The translations under genes were made by a program, and so were the position numbers. This document shows, in pieces, positions 10,387-18,837 of a DNA stretch of 64,000 nt. The DNA comes from Streptomyces sp. Go-475 (GTDB lineage Bacteria > Actinomycetota > Actinomycetes > Streptomycetales > Streptomycetaceae): assembly GCF_003330845.1 (NCBI RefSeq), contig NZ_CP026121.1:3639501-3703500 (forward strand), read 5' to 3'. The notes under the pieces are model-generated. The model saw nothing but the letters and a program-made list of their open reading frames with translations. It did no database searches and had not been told where the DNA came from. The stretch's first letter is position 1. Each line of letters opens with the position of its first letter.

Positions 10387-11046
10387 TCAGCGTGTGGTCG
10401 TGGCCAGGCGCAGGCCCAGGGCTACGAGTACGCCTCCGCTGACCGCGTCGACGCGGCGTCGGATCCTGGGCCGGCGGAACCAGGCTCCGGCGCGGCCCGC
10501 GACGGCGGCCAGGCCGAGGTAGAACGCCGTCTCGATGAGCACCTGCACCGCGGCCAGCAGCGCGGTGGTGGCGAACAGGGGGCGGTTCGCCGGAACGAAC
10601 TGCGGATAGAACGCGATCATGAAGAAGGCGGCCTTGGGGTTGGCCAGCATCACCACGGTTCCCTCACCGAAGGCCGCCCACCATCCCCCTCGGCTGACGG
10701 GCGGCGTGATCGACGCGTCCGTGTCCGCCGGTGCGGCCTCGGCGCCGGTGCGGCTACGCCAGGCCGTGCGCCATGCCTTGACGCCGAGACAGACGAGGAA
10801 CACCGCGCCGACCACACGCAGCACGACGAACGCCACCTCGGAGGCCGCCACGAGGGCGGCCAGACCGGCACCGGCGGCCAGGGCCCACAGGTACAGGCCC
10901 GCTTCGAGCCCCAGGACGGTGGGTACTGCCGCCCGCGGGCCGCGGAACGCCGCCTGGCGGAAGACCAGGAGCATCGCCGGCCCCGGTGACGCCGAGATGA
11001 GCAGCACGGCGACCGCGAACGCGGGTAACAACGCGAGGATGTCCAT
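10387..11046 (-). CDS. LysE/RhtB family amino-acid exporter
   Basis: A 219-residue membrane protein with about six helices. The conserved N-terminal SPGPAMLLVFRQAAFRGPRAA segment and the later LANPKAAFFMIAFYPQFV segment are both hallmarks of the LysE/RhtB superfamily. Members export basic amino acids, homoserine, threonine or related compounds; the substrate here is unknown. ATG 11046 has no clear ribosome site. The gene follows the secreted-protein gene on the same strand after 38 bp and could share its transcript. Confidence 0.85.
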   Translation of the reverse strand: MDILALLPAFAVAVLLISASPGPAMLLVFRQAAFRGPRAAVPTVLGLEAGLYLWALAAGAGLAALVAASEVAFVVLRVVGAVFLVCLGVKAWRTAWRSRTGAEAAPADTDASITPPVSRGGWWAAFGEGTVVMLANPKAAFFMIAFYPQFVPANRPLFATTALLAAVQVLIETAFYLGLAAVAGRAGAWFRRPRIRRRVDAVSGGVLVALGLRLATTTR

Positions 11047-11084
11047 GAGTTGATCGTGCCAGCGGCTCCCAGGCCGCTCAACCG

Positions 11085-11870
11085 CTAGCGGACGTCGACG
11101 AAGTCGCCGGTCGCGTTGACCGCCGGAGTCGTCGCCGTGCCCGCGAAGCTGTAGCGGAAGTAGCCGTCGGTGGAGGCGGTGACGGTCGTCTTGAGGTTGC
11201 CCGTCGAGTTGGACTTGATCGTCTTCACCGTGGTGTAGGTGTTGCTGCCCTTCTTGCGGAACTGCAGCTTCACCGGCTGGTTCGCGTAGCCGTGGTACAG
11301 GTTGTCCTCCCAGTTGGCCCGGGAGAGCTTGCCGGTGACCGTGATGGTCTTGCCCTTCTTCACCGGCTCCGGCGAGGCGTCGACCGTCAGCTTCGAGTGG
11401 CGCTGCACCTTGAACGTGGTGGCCGCGTCCCGGTGGATGTAGTCGTAGTCATGGGCGGAGACCAGCGTCCTGAGGTTCCAGGTGGCCGCCGCCTTGTTGT
11501 CGACGAAGCCGGTCGCCGCCTGCGGGTCGAAGGTCAGCGTGCCCGTGCAGGTCGACGTGGTGGCGCTCACCTCGACGCACGTGATCTCGCCGTCCTCGTA
11601 CCAGATCTGCGCGTAGTTCGGCTTGGGGCCGGAGGCGCTGATGTACGTGGTCTCCTTGATGCCCGAGTCGTCCGACGCGGTCACCGAGACCTTGGCGGTC
11701 ACCGCCTTGGTGGTGCCGACGACGACCGGTTTGCCGCCGTTGACGACGACCTTGTCGATCGTGATGTCGCCCGAGCCGCCGTCTTCCGCCTGGGCGGCGG
11801 TGCCGCCGAGGGCGGTGGCCACCAGTGCGACGCCGGTGCCGAGCAGGGCAAGGCGCGTGGTCGCGCGCAT
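11085..11870 (-). CDS. Secreted beta-rich protein of unknown function
   Basis: A 261-residue exported protein. Residues 1-28 are a Sec signal peptide (basic start, long hydrophobic stretch, AQA cleavage). The mature part is rich in Thr, Val and Lys. It has two halves: residues about 35-150 with a cysteine pair (ITCVEVSATTSTCTG), and residues about 155-260 resembling an immunoglobulin-like or 'bacterial repeat' sandwich (SKLTVDASPEPVKKGKTITV). The start at ATG 11870 has GGGGA upstream. No catalytic motif is visible. A wall-associated or adhesin-like role is possible but not shown. Confidence 0.65.
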   Translation of the reverse strand: MRATTRLALLGTGVALVATALGGTAAQAEDGGSGDITIDKVVVNGGKPVVVGTTKAVTAKVSVTASDDSGIKETTYISASGPKPNYAQIWYEDGEITCVEVSATTSTCTGTLTFDPQAATGFVDNKAAATWNLRTLVSAHDYDYIHRDAATTFKVQRHSKLTVDASPEPVKKGKTITVTGKLSRANWEDNLYHGYANQPVKLQFRKKGSNTYTTVKTIKSNSTGNLKTTVTASTDGYFRYSFAGTATTPAVNATGDFVDVR

Positions 11871-12050
11871 GCGTGTCCCCCCATGAAGTTTTCGAGTGGT
11901 CGGAGGGAGAGTAATCCGTTGGCCAAGGGTTCACCACCGCGTTGTTTCGACGCCTCCCCCGAAAACTCGTGGCAGATCCGTGCGCCGTTGCGGAAGACTC
12001 GAGGGCTGACCGATGAGTTCTGCCGGGTGTGCCGGTCTTCATCGGTGTCA

Positions 12051-12074
12051 TCGATCCATTGATCCATCGATCCA
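12051..12074. repeat. Three 8-bp tandem repeats (YYGATCCA)
   Basis: TCGATCCA, TTGATCCA and TCGATCCA follow each other without gaps, 64 bp upstream of the MFS start, in the 267-bp divergent space between the secreted-protein gene and the MFS exporter. The position suits a regulator binding site, but no cognate regulator lies next to it. Confidence 0.6.
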
Positions 12075-12137
12075 CTTCCGGCCGGCGACCCTCGGCTGCG
12101 AGGCGACTGTGATCAGGAACCCCAGCGAGGAGCTGTC

Positions 12138-13706
12138 ATGTCAGCTGTGATGCGAGAACGGCCGGCCGTGCGGGCGGGCCGCACACCGATGGTGGTGCGG
12201 CTGCTGGTGCTGGCCACGTTCGTGGTGATCCTCAACGAGACCATCATGATCAACGCGATCCCGCGGCTGATGGAGTCGTTGCACATCACCGAGCAGTCGG
12301 CGCAGTGGGTGTCCACCGCCTTCATGCTGACCATGGCCGCCGTCATCCCGGTCACCGGCTGGTTCCTGCAGCGGGTCACCACCCGCCAGGCCTACGCCAT
12401 CGCCATGGGCGTGTTCCTCGCGGGTACCGCCCTGTCGGCCGTCGCGCCGACCTTCGAGGTGCTGCTGCTGGGCCGGATCGTGCAGGCCGCGGGCACGGCC
12501 GTGATGATGCCGCTGCTGATGACCACGTTGATGATCGTGGTGCCCGAGCACGACCGCGGCCGGGTGATGGGCAACGTCACCCTGGCGATCTCGGTGGCGC
12601 CGGCGCTCGGTCCCGCCGTGTCCGGACTGATCCTCCAGGTCGGGTCCTGGCGGCTGCTGTTCGTGGTCGTCCTGCCGATCGCGGCTCTGGTGACCGTGTT
12701 CGGGCTGCGCAAGGTGGAGAACATAGGCGAGCCGCAGGTGAGCTCCATCGACTGGTTCAGCGTCGGCGTGGCGGCGCTCGGCTTCGGCGGGCTGGTGTAC
12801 GGCCTGAGCCTCTTCGGGGACACCGACGGCAGTGTCGCCTCGGCCATCGGCATCGCCGTCGCCGGGGCCGCGGCCATCGCGGTGTTCGTCGTCCGCCAGC
12901 TCAAGCTGCAGCGCACCGATGTGCCGCTGATGGACCTGCGCACCCTCGGGCACCGCACCTACGCCCTGTCCCTGGCCCTGATGTCCATCGGGTTCCTGGC
13001 GATGCTCGGGTCGATGATCCTGCTCCCGCTGTACCTGCAGAACCTGCGCGGGCTCAGCCCGCTGGAGACCGGCCTGCTGCTCATGCCGGGCGGTCTGGTC
13101 ATGGGCCTGCTGGGCCCGACCGTCGGGAAGGTGTTCGACAAGTTCGGCAGTCGTCCGCTGGTGCTGCCCGGCTCGGTCGGCATGGTGCTCGCCCTCGGCG
13201 GGTTCACCCAGGTCTCGATGACGATGCCGTACTGGCAGGTGCTGGGGCTGCACGCGCTGCTGATGGTCAGCCTGGCGGCGACGTTCACCCCGGTCTTCAC
13301 ACTCGGCATGGGCGCGCTGCCCCCGCACCTGTACTCGCACGGCAGCTCGATGCTCGGGACGCTGCAGCAGGTCGCCGCGGCGTTCGGAACCGCGCTGGTG
13401 GTGACCGTGATGTCCGCGCGCACCAGCCACCTGGTAGCCGACGGCATCGCCGCAGCGCCCGCGCAGGTGGGCGGGATGAAGCTGGCGTTCGGCGTCGCGG
13501 CCGCCCTCGCCCTGCTGACGATCGCCGTCGCGGCGAAGCTGCCGCACCGCATCGCGGACGCCGGCGCCCAGGAGCACGACGGCGCCGACACGGACGTGCC
13601 CGCCGACGGACGCCCCGGCCACGGGGAGCCCGCCACCGCCGACACGGACGTGCCTGGCGACGGACGCCCCGGCCGGGGCGAGCCCGTCACCGCCGACGAG
13701 ATCTGA
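12138..13706 (+). CDS. MFS drug transporter, DHA2/LmrB-EmrB type
   Basis: A 522-residue, 14-helix exporter. Helix 1 has ETIMINAIPRLMESL (the family's D/E-x-x-IVNVALP-like start), a WVSTAFMLTMAAVIPVTGW segment follows, and motif C is ISVAPALGPAVSGLI in helix 5. A GAGGAG precedes ATG 12138. The C-terminal cytoplasmic tail holds an 18-residue unit repeated twice (ADTDVPADGRPGHGEPAT), encoded by a 54-bp duplication. No regulator is adjacent. It probably expels a hydrophobic drug or metabolite. Confidence 0.88.
   Translation: MSAVMRERPAVRAGRTPMVVRLLVLATFVVILNETIMINAIPRLMESLHITEQSAQWVSTAFMLTMAAVIPVTGWFLQRVTTRQAYAIAMGVFLAGTALSAVAPTFEVLLLGRIVQAAGTAVMMPLLMTTLMIVVPEHDRGRVMGNVTLAISVAPALGPAVSGLILQVGSWRLLFVVVLPIAALVTVFGLRKVENIGEPQVSSIDWFSVGVAALGFGGLVYGLSLFGDTDGSVASAIGIAVAGAAAIAVFVVRQLKLQRTDVPLMDLRTLGHRTYALSLALMSIGFLAMLGSMILLPLYLQNLRGLSPLETGLLLMPGGLVMGLLGPTVGKVFDKFGSRPLVLPGSVGMVLALGGFTQVSMTMPYWQVLGLHALLMVSLAATFTPVFTLGMGALPPHLYSHGSSMLGTLQQVAAAFGTALVVTVMSARTSHLVADGIAAAPAQVGGMKLAFGVAAALALLTIAVAAKLPHRIADAGAQEHDGADTDVPADGRPGHGEPATADTDVPGDGRPGRGEPVTADEI
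13584..13691. repeat. 54-bp tandem duplication in the MFS C-terminus
   Basis: Two in-frame 54-bp units encode ADTDVPADGRPGHGEPAT and ADTDVPGDGRPGRGEPVT. They lie beyond the last membrane helix. Confidence 0.85.
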
Positions 13707-13708
13707 CG

Positions 13709-13740
13709 GGCGTGGGCGTCCCGCGCGGGACGCCCACGCC
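13709..13740. terminator. Perfect 32-bp palindrome after the MFS gene
   Basis: GGCGTGGGCGTCCCGC is followed directly by its reverse complement, two bases after the MFS stop codon. There is no T-tract, as is usual for GC-rich actinobacterial terminators. Confidence 0.7.
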
Positions 13741-13797
13741 GGGCGAGACGTACGCGCCGGAACACCTGGAAGATTCCTCGTCGCCAGGAGGAGAGCC

Positions 13798-14406
13798 ATG
13801 GGCAGGGTCATCTGTGACATCACCGTCTCGGTCGACGGCTATGCGGCGGGGGTCGGCCAGAGCGAGGAACGGCCGTTCGGTGCCGACGGCGGAGACGGGA
13901 CCGGGAACAGGCTGCACGCCTGGATGTTCGAGACTCCCGACGAGAACCGGGCCGAGGTCGAGGCGATGACCGCCGCCGGGGCCTTCGTCATGGGGCGGAA
14001 CATGTTCGGCCCGGTGCGGGGTGCCTGGGACCGGCGGTGGAACGGCTGGTGGGGCGGCGATCCGCCGTTCCACGCGCCGGTGTTCGTACTGACCCATCAC
14101 CCGCGTGAGCCGGAGCCGATGGACGGCGGCACGACGTACCACTTCGTCACCGACGGGATCGCGTCGGCGCTGGAGCGGGCGCGTGCGGCGGCCGGTGGCG
14201 GCGATGTCCTGGTCCTCGGCGGCGCGACCACCGTCAACCAGTACCTCGCCGCCGGTCTGGTCGACGAGCTGCGGCTGCACATCGTGCCGCTCACGCTCGG
14301 CGCCGGCACGCGGTTGTTCGACGGCGTGCCCCCGCTGGACCTGGAGCAGGTGGCGTCGCGGTCGGCGAGGCAGGTCACCCACGTGCGCTACCGCGTGCTG
14401 TCCTGA
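13798..14406 (+). CDS. Dihydrofolate reductase / RibD C-terminal family protein
   Basis: A 202-residue soluble NADPH-dependent reductase of the RibD-C/DHFR-like family. ITVSVDGYAAG opens the fold, VMGRNMFGP is the central strand, and VLVLGGATTVNQYLAAGLVDELRLHIVP is the conserved C-terminal nucleotide-binding and dimer segment. A strong AGGAGG precedes ATG 13798. These small enzymes are common in Streptomyces and their substrates are mostly unknown. No neighbour points to folate or riboflavin synthesis. Confidence 0.82.
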   Translation: MGRVICDITVSVDGYAAGVGQSEERPFGADGGDGTGNRLHAWMFETPDENRAEVEAMTAAGAFVMGRNMFGPVRGAWDRRWNGWWGGDPPFHAPVFVLTHHPREPEPMDGGTTYHFVTDGIASALERARAAAGGGDVLVLGGATTVNQYLAAGLVDELRLHIVPLTLGAGTRLFDGVPPLDLEQVASRSARQVTHVRYRVLS

Positions 14407-14506
14407 GCCGCACGCGGGGGGAAGTACGACGACGGACGCGACAACTCCGCTCCGCGCGCGGGAAATTCCGTTGCCCGGGCCGGAGGGCGGTGGACACCCT
14501 TCCGGT

Positions 14507-15433
14507 ATGACCACGAGTTCTCCCGCCGACGGCCGTGCGGGTATCGACGCGGCGTTGGTGAGGCGGCTGATCGCCGCGCAGTTCCCGCAGTGGAGCCGTC
14601 TGAGCGTGACACCGGTCGAGGTCGACGGCTGGGACAACCGGACCTACCGGCTCGGCGAGACGATGACCGTGCGGCTGCCCACCGCCGAGCACTACGCCCC
14701 CGCCGTCGCCAAGGAAAACCGCTGGCTGCCGGTGCTCGCGCCGTCGCTGCCGGTCCCTGTTCCGCCGATCGTGGCGCGCGGCCGGCCCGGGGAAGGCTAT
14801 CCCTACGACTGGTCGGTCCGCGGCTGGCTGGACGGTGAGGTGGCCCGTCCCGAACGCATCGCCGACCTGCCGCGGTTCGCGGAGTCGGTGGCCGGGTTCC
14901 TCCGCGCCCTGTGGGCCGTCGACCCCACGGGCGGGCCGCCGGCCGGGGCGCACAGCTTCTACCGGGGCGCGCCGCCGGCCCACTACGACGACGAGACGCG
15001 CCGCGCCCTGGCGGCGCTCGCCGGACGCGTCGACACCGACCGGGCCGCCGCGGTGTGGGACGCGGCGCTGCGGGCGACCTGGCGGGGGCGGCCGGTCTGG
15101 TTCCACGGCGACGTCGCCGCCAACAACCTGCTGGTCAGGGACGGCGAGCTGGCCGCCGTCATCGACTTCGGCACCTCCGGTGTCGGGGATCCGGCCTGCG
15201 ATCTGGTGATCGCCTGGACGATGTTCACCGGCGACAGCCGCGAGGCGTTCCGCCGTGCCGTGGACCAGGACAGCTCTGCCTGGGCACGGGCGCGCGGGTG
15301 GGCGCTGTGGAAGGCCCTGATCTGCCTGGCGCGGGACATCGACACGGATGCCGAGGAGGCGGCCGTCCATCGCCGGGTCATCGACGAGGTCCTGGCCGTG
15401 AATTGGCGGTTAATCGGGGCTGACGGGCAATGA
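14507..15433 (+). CDS. Aminoglycoside phosphotransferase (APH) family protein
   Basis: A 308-residue kinase-like protein. WDNRTYRLGETMTVRLPT is the nucleotide-binding lobe. The catalytic loop is WFHGDVAANNLLV (Brenner motif HGD-x4-N), and the metal site is VIDFGTSGVGDPACDLV. I chose ATG 14507; an upstream frame to 14105 lies over the preceding gene. A CACCCT about six bases before the ATG suggests a leaderless mRNA. The family phosphorylates sugars or small hydroxylated compounds, and resistance cannot be claimed from sequence alone. Confidence 0.82.
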   Translation: MTTSSPADGRAGIDAALVRRLIAAQFPQWSRLSVTPVEVDGWDNRTYRLGETMTVRLPTAEHYAPAVAKENRWLPVLAPSLPVPVPPIVARGRPGEGYPYDWSVRGWLDGEVARPERIADLPRFAESVAGFLRALWAVDPTGGPPAGAHSFYRGAPPAHYDDETRRALAALAGRVDTDRAAAVWDAALRATWRGRPVWFHGDVAANNLLVRDGELAAVIDFGTSGVGDPACDLVIAWTMFTGDSREAFRRAVDQDSSAWARARGWALWKALICLARDIDTDAEEAAVHRRVIDEVLAVNWRLIGADGQ

Positions 15434-15530
15434 ACCATTGGAAATGGAGAGATCCCACCACACAACCAAACCCAATTCCCCGCCGTCACACCACATTGCG
15501 AGAACCATTCCCTTTCACGGAGGTTTTGCA

Positions 15531-16448
15531 ATGTCCTCTTCCCGGACCGGCCGTCGTTCCTTACGGCTCTCGTCGGCGCTGACGCTGCTGCTCGGCGCGG
15601 GCATGGCGTCCTCGCTCCTCCTGGGCGGCACCGCCGCCGCGGCGACGCCCGCCGCACCAGCCACCGCAGCCGTCGCGTCCGACGGGCGGGCGATCGTCTA
15701 CACCGCCGCCCCCGGGCAGACCAACGACGTGACCGTCACCGCGACGATCAACGACGACTCCTCGCGGATCACCTACCTGATCGACGACTCGGTCCCGATC
15801 GGCGCGGGCACCGACTGCGCGTACCCCAGCGCCACGGACCGGACCAAGGTCGCCTGCACGGTCGGCACCCTGGAGAGCCAGGACCCGTACCCCGCCCTGA
15901 GGATGTCCCTCGGCGACGGCGACGATGTCGTCGCCTACGCCAACGCCACCGACCAGGCGTACTACTTCGCCTCCCTCGATCTCGGCGCCGGCCGGGACGC
16001 GTACACCGAGACCGGCGACGTCAGCGGCAACGGCGTCTCCGGCGGCGCGGGCGACGACCACCTCACGGTCGGCGAGGTCACCGTGGTGTGGGGGGACGCC
16101 GGCGACGACACCCTCCGCGGCGGCGCCGGGTCCCTCGCGAAGGGCGGCGACGGCGACGACACGATCCGCTCCTCGGGCGAGGACAGCCACGCCGACGGCG
16201 GCGCGGGCGGGGACACGCTCCTCGGCGGGGCCGGCCGGCAGCACCTGTCCGGCGACGACGGCGACGACCTGATCCGCGGCGGTGCCGGCAACGACTTCCT
16301 CTACGGCGGGAGGGGCCACGACATCCTCCACGGGGAGGACGGCGACGACACGATGTACGGGAACAGCGGGAACGACGAACTGTACGGCGGCCGGGGCACG
16401 GACACGCTCTCCGGCGGGCCCGGCAGGAACGTCGTCCGCCAGGACTGA
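15531..16448 (+). CDS. Secreted RTX-type calcium-binding repeat protein
   Basis: A 305-residue exported protein. Residues 1-40 are a long signal peptide (arginine-rich start, LLLGAGMASSLLLGG core, AAAA end). Residues about 45-160 form an unrecognised beta-rich domain with a cysteine pair (TDCAYPS, VACTVG). From about 165 to the end there are about a dozen GGxGxDxxx nonapeptides (GGAGDDHLT, GDAGDDTLR, GGAGNDFLY, GGRGTDTLS and others), which bind Ca2+ and form a parallel beta-roll. CGGAGG precedes ATG 15531. No type I secretion genes are nearby, so export is by Sec. It has no visible catalytic site and its role is unknown. Confidence 0.8.
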   Translation: MSSSRTGRRSLRLSSALTLLLGAGMASSLLLGGTAAAATPAAPATAAVASDGRAIVYTAAPGQTNDVTVTATINDDSSRITYLIDDSVPIGAGTDCAYPSATDRTKVACTVGTLESQDPYPALRMSLGDGDDVVAYANATDQAYYFASLDLGAGRDAYTETGDVSGNGVSGGAGDDHLTVGEVTVVWGDAGDDTLRGGAGSLAKGGDGDDTIRSSGEDSHADGGAGGDTLLGGAGRQHLSGDDGDDLIRGGAGNDFLYGGRGHDILHGEDGDDTMYGNSGNDELYGGRGTDTLSGGPGRNVVRQD

Positions 16449-16501
16449 CCACAACACTCCTCTTTGATCCGGAAGCCATCCGAAACATTCGAAGACCGGA
16501 A

Positions 16502-16529
16502 CCCTGCCCTCCGAGCCGGAAGGGCAGGG
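16502..16529 (+). terminator. Hairpin after the RTX-type gene
   Basis: CCCTGCCCT (16502-16510) and AGGGCAGGG (16521-16529) form a nine-pair stem with a ten-base loop in the 280-bp space before the xylanase. Confidence 0.7.
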
Positions 16530-16641
16530 CACTTCCCGCACACACGACACCCGCCCGCTCCAAGTACCGCCTGAGCAGCGGCAATTGCCAGAACCCGGGA
16601 CACGAGTCGCCACGAACATTTCGCAACACTCGCCGAAACTA

Positions 16642-16654
16642 TTGACAGTTGACA
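16642..16654 (+). promoter_or_regulatory. Possible -35 region of the xylanase operon
   Basis: Two TTGACA hexamers occur back to back (16642 and 16649), just after CCGAAACT, 75-87 bp upstream of the xylanase start. I see no convincing -10 box, and the CGAAA may be part of a xylanase-regulator site. This is suggestive only. Confidence 0.3.
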
Positions 16655-16728
16655 GGGCCAGGCCAACACTCCCGATGACAGAGCTCCCCCGTCACCCACC
16701 CCCACGAGGACGAGGAGGAAGCACCCCC

Positions 16729-17412
16729 ATGAAGAAGTCATCAGGCAGGCTGCGGCTGTTCCTCAGCGGTGTCTGCACCCTGCTGCTGGTCGCGGCGGCG
16801 GCCATCGCGCTGCCGGGCACCGCCCACGCCGACACGGTCGTCAACCGGAACCAGACCGGCACCCACAACGGGTACTACTACTCGTTCTGGACGGACGCAC
16901 CGGGCACGGTGTCCATGACCCTGTCCGGGGCCGGCAGTTACAGCACCTCCTGGCGGAACACCGGCAACTTCGTCGCCGGCAAGGGCTGGAGCACCGGCGC
17001 CCGCCGCACGGTGAGCTACTCGGGCACGTTCAACCCGTCCGGCAACGCCTATCTGACCCTCTACGGCTGGACGGCGAACCCGCTCGTCGAGTACTACATC
17101 GTCGACAACTGGGGCACGTACCGGCCCACGGGCACGTACAAGGGGACCGTCACCAGCGACGGCGGCACGTACGACATCTACAAGACGACGCGGTACAACG
17201 CCCCGTCCGTGGAGGGCACGCGCACCTTCGACCAGTACTGGAGCGTCCGGCAGTCGAAGCGGACGGGCGGCACCATCACCACCGGCAACCACTTCGACGC
17301 GTGGGCCCGCGCCGGCATGCCCATGGGCAGCTTCAAGTACTACATGATCATGGCGACCGAGGGTTACCGGAGCAGCGGCAGCTCCAACATCACCGTGCAC
17401 ACGGGACCGTGA
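16729..17412 (+). CDS. GH11 endo-1,4-beta-xylanase, secreted
   Basis: A 227-residue xylanase. Residues 1-34 are a signal peptide ending AHA-D; the mature enzyme is a single GH11 jelly roll of about 193 residues. The nucleophile is E121 ([13 protein letters not shown]) and the acid/base is E211 ([13 protein letters not shown]). There is no carbohydrate-binding module. The start is ATG 16729 with an AGGAGGA upstream. The stop is two bases before the start of the deacetylase gene, so the two form an operon that cuts and de-acetylates xylan outside the cell, a pairing known from other streptomycetes. Confidence 0.95.
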   Translation: MKKSSGRLRLFLSGVCTLLLVAAAAIALPGTAHADTVVNRNQTGTHNGYYYSFWTDAPGTVSMTLSGAGSYSTSWRNTGNFVAGKGWSTGARRTVSYSGTFNPSGNAYLTLYGWTANPLVEYYIVDNWGTYRPTGTYKGTVTSDGGTYDIYKTTRYNAPSVEGTRTFDQYWSVRQSKRTGGTITTGNHFDAWARAGMPMGSFKYYMIMATEGYRSSGSSNITVHTGP

Positions 17413-17414
17413 CG

Positions 17415-18107
17415 ATGAGCACCGGCGCACCTTCCCCGCGCGCACTGCTCACGGCGCTGACGGTCCTCGCGACGGCCGCCGCCGCCACCCTCACCGCCGC
17501 GGCCCCCGCCGGCGCGGCGCGGGCGGCGGCCTGCACCGGGTACGTCGGGCTCACCTTCGACGACGGGCCGTCCGGCAACACGACGAGACTGCTCGACGCG
17601 CTCCGGCGGAACGGGCTGCGGGCCACGATGTTCAACCAGGGCCAGTACGCCGCCGCCAACCCGGCGCTGGTCCGGGCCCAGGTGGCGGCCGGCATGTGGG
17701 TCGGCAACCACAGCTACACGCACCCGCACCTGACCCGGCTGGGCCAGGCGCAGATCGACTCCGAGATCTCCCGCACCCAGCAGGCCATCGCCGGCGCGGG
17801 AGGCGGCACCCCGAAACTGTTCCGCCCGCCGTACGGCGAGACGAACTCGACGGTGCGGTCGGTCGCGGCCCGCCACGGCCTGACCGAGATCATCTGGCAC
17901 GTGGACTCCCAGGACTGGAACGGCGCGAGCACGGACGCGATCGCGCAGTCGGCCGCCCGCCTCACCAACGGCCAGGTCATCCTCATGCACGACTGGTCCG
18001 CCAACACCCTCGCCGCGATCCCCCGCATCGCCCAGAACCTGGCCTCCCGAGGCCTCTGCCCGGGCACGATCTCCCCCCAGACGGGACGCGCGGTGTCCCC
18101 CGGCTGA
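17415..18107 (+). CDS. Secreted CE4 polysaccharide deacetylase (probable acetylxylan esterase)
   Basis: A 230-residue carbohydrate esterase family 4 enzyme with a signal peptide of about 38 residues. Catalytic motifs are complete: TFDDGPS (D49 base, D50 metal ligand), H99 and H103 in NHSYTHPHL, RPPYGET, WHVDSQDW and H192 in ILMHDW. It has only the catalytic domain, without the C-terminal binding module found in some relatives. ATG 17415 lies two bases after the xylanase stop. Operon context favours acetylxylan over chitin as substrate. Confidence 0.92.
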   Translation: MSTGAPSPRALLTALTVLATAAAATLTAAAPAGAARAAACTGYVGLTFDDGPSGNTTRLLDALRRNGLRATMFNQGQYAAANPALVRAQVAAGMWVGNHSYTHPHLTRLGQAQIDSEISRTQQAIAGAGGGTPKLFRPPYGETNSTVRSVAARHGLTEIIWHVDSQDWNGASTDAIAQSAARLTNGQVILMHDWSANTLAAIPRIAQNLASRGLCPGTISPQTGRAVSPG

Positions 18108-18215
18108 CCCGACGACCCCGGAACCTCGCAGCACATCCCCGGCCGCCCCCGCCGGCCTTCGTACCTGAGTACGTGTGCTCATGACGGTCCCCTCCCGGGC
18201 CGGGATCCTGGTGGT

Positions 18216-18710
18216 ATGAGGAACTGGGGATTGCTCTCGGCCGGGGCCGCGCTCGTCGGTGGTGTGCCCGTTGCCGCTTGGGGACTGATGGGGCAGCAGA
18301 ACCACGAGGGGCTGCCGGCGAGTGAGCTCGACTACGCCTTCCAGCCGTGGGACATCGGGGACGGCGTCGCCGCGGTGCTCGGCGGGCTCGCGCTGGTGCT
18401 GGCGGGGCTGGGCGCGACCGTGCTCGTGCGGGGTGCCCGGCGCGGGGCGCTGGATCCGCGCTGGTGGGGGGTGATCGGGCCGCTGGTGGTCGTCGGGCTG
18501 ATGACCGGGGTGGGCTGGCGGATCCTCACCGCGGGGGGTGTCGGCGCCAACATCGGGGCCGGGCTGTTGATCATCTTCGGTACGCCGTTCGTCGCCGGGC
18601 TGTCGCTGTGGGCCCTGGCGTGGGGCGTGTGGCTGGTGACCGACCGGAGCGGGGACGGCGGCCGGGCCGGCGGCGGGGAGCTGGGCGGGTTCGCCTCCCG
18701 GGGGGTGTGA
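18216..18710 (+). CDS. Small integral membrane protein, unknown function
   Basis: A 164-residue protein with four predicted membrane helices (residues about 5-25, 48-70, 85-105 and 115-140) and a glycine-rich cytoplasmic tail. The start at ATG 18216 follows a GATCCT by six bases and may be leaderless. No family motif is recognised. It stands alone between the deacetylase and a methyltransferase. Confidence 0.6.
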   Translation: MRNWGLLSAGAALVGGVPVAAWGLMGQQNHEGLPASELDYAFQPWDIGDGVAAVLGGLALVLAGLGATVLVRGARRGALDPRWWGVIGPLVVVGLMTGVGWRILTAGGVGANIGAGLLIIFGTPFVAGLSLWALAWGVWLVTDRSGDGGRAGGGELGGFASRGV

Positions 18711-18837
18711 CGGCCGGGCTGCTTGGCCGAAAATCCCCGACGGGTCGACGGCAGGGGCGGCAACGTCCGTATCCCCGGGGGAGGTTCACCTAGGTTGGTG
18801 GACCGGTGTCCTTTCCCACCCCCCAGGAGGCCCTGCC

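Noticed and set aside
14105..14506. Longer N-terminus for the APH-family protein
   Set aside because: It would lie inside the reductase gene and lacks kinase-lobe sequence.
16621..16660. CGAAAC/TTTCG-like elements as a xylanase-regulator box
   Set aside because: Only half-sites are present; I could not build a convincing inverted repeat.
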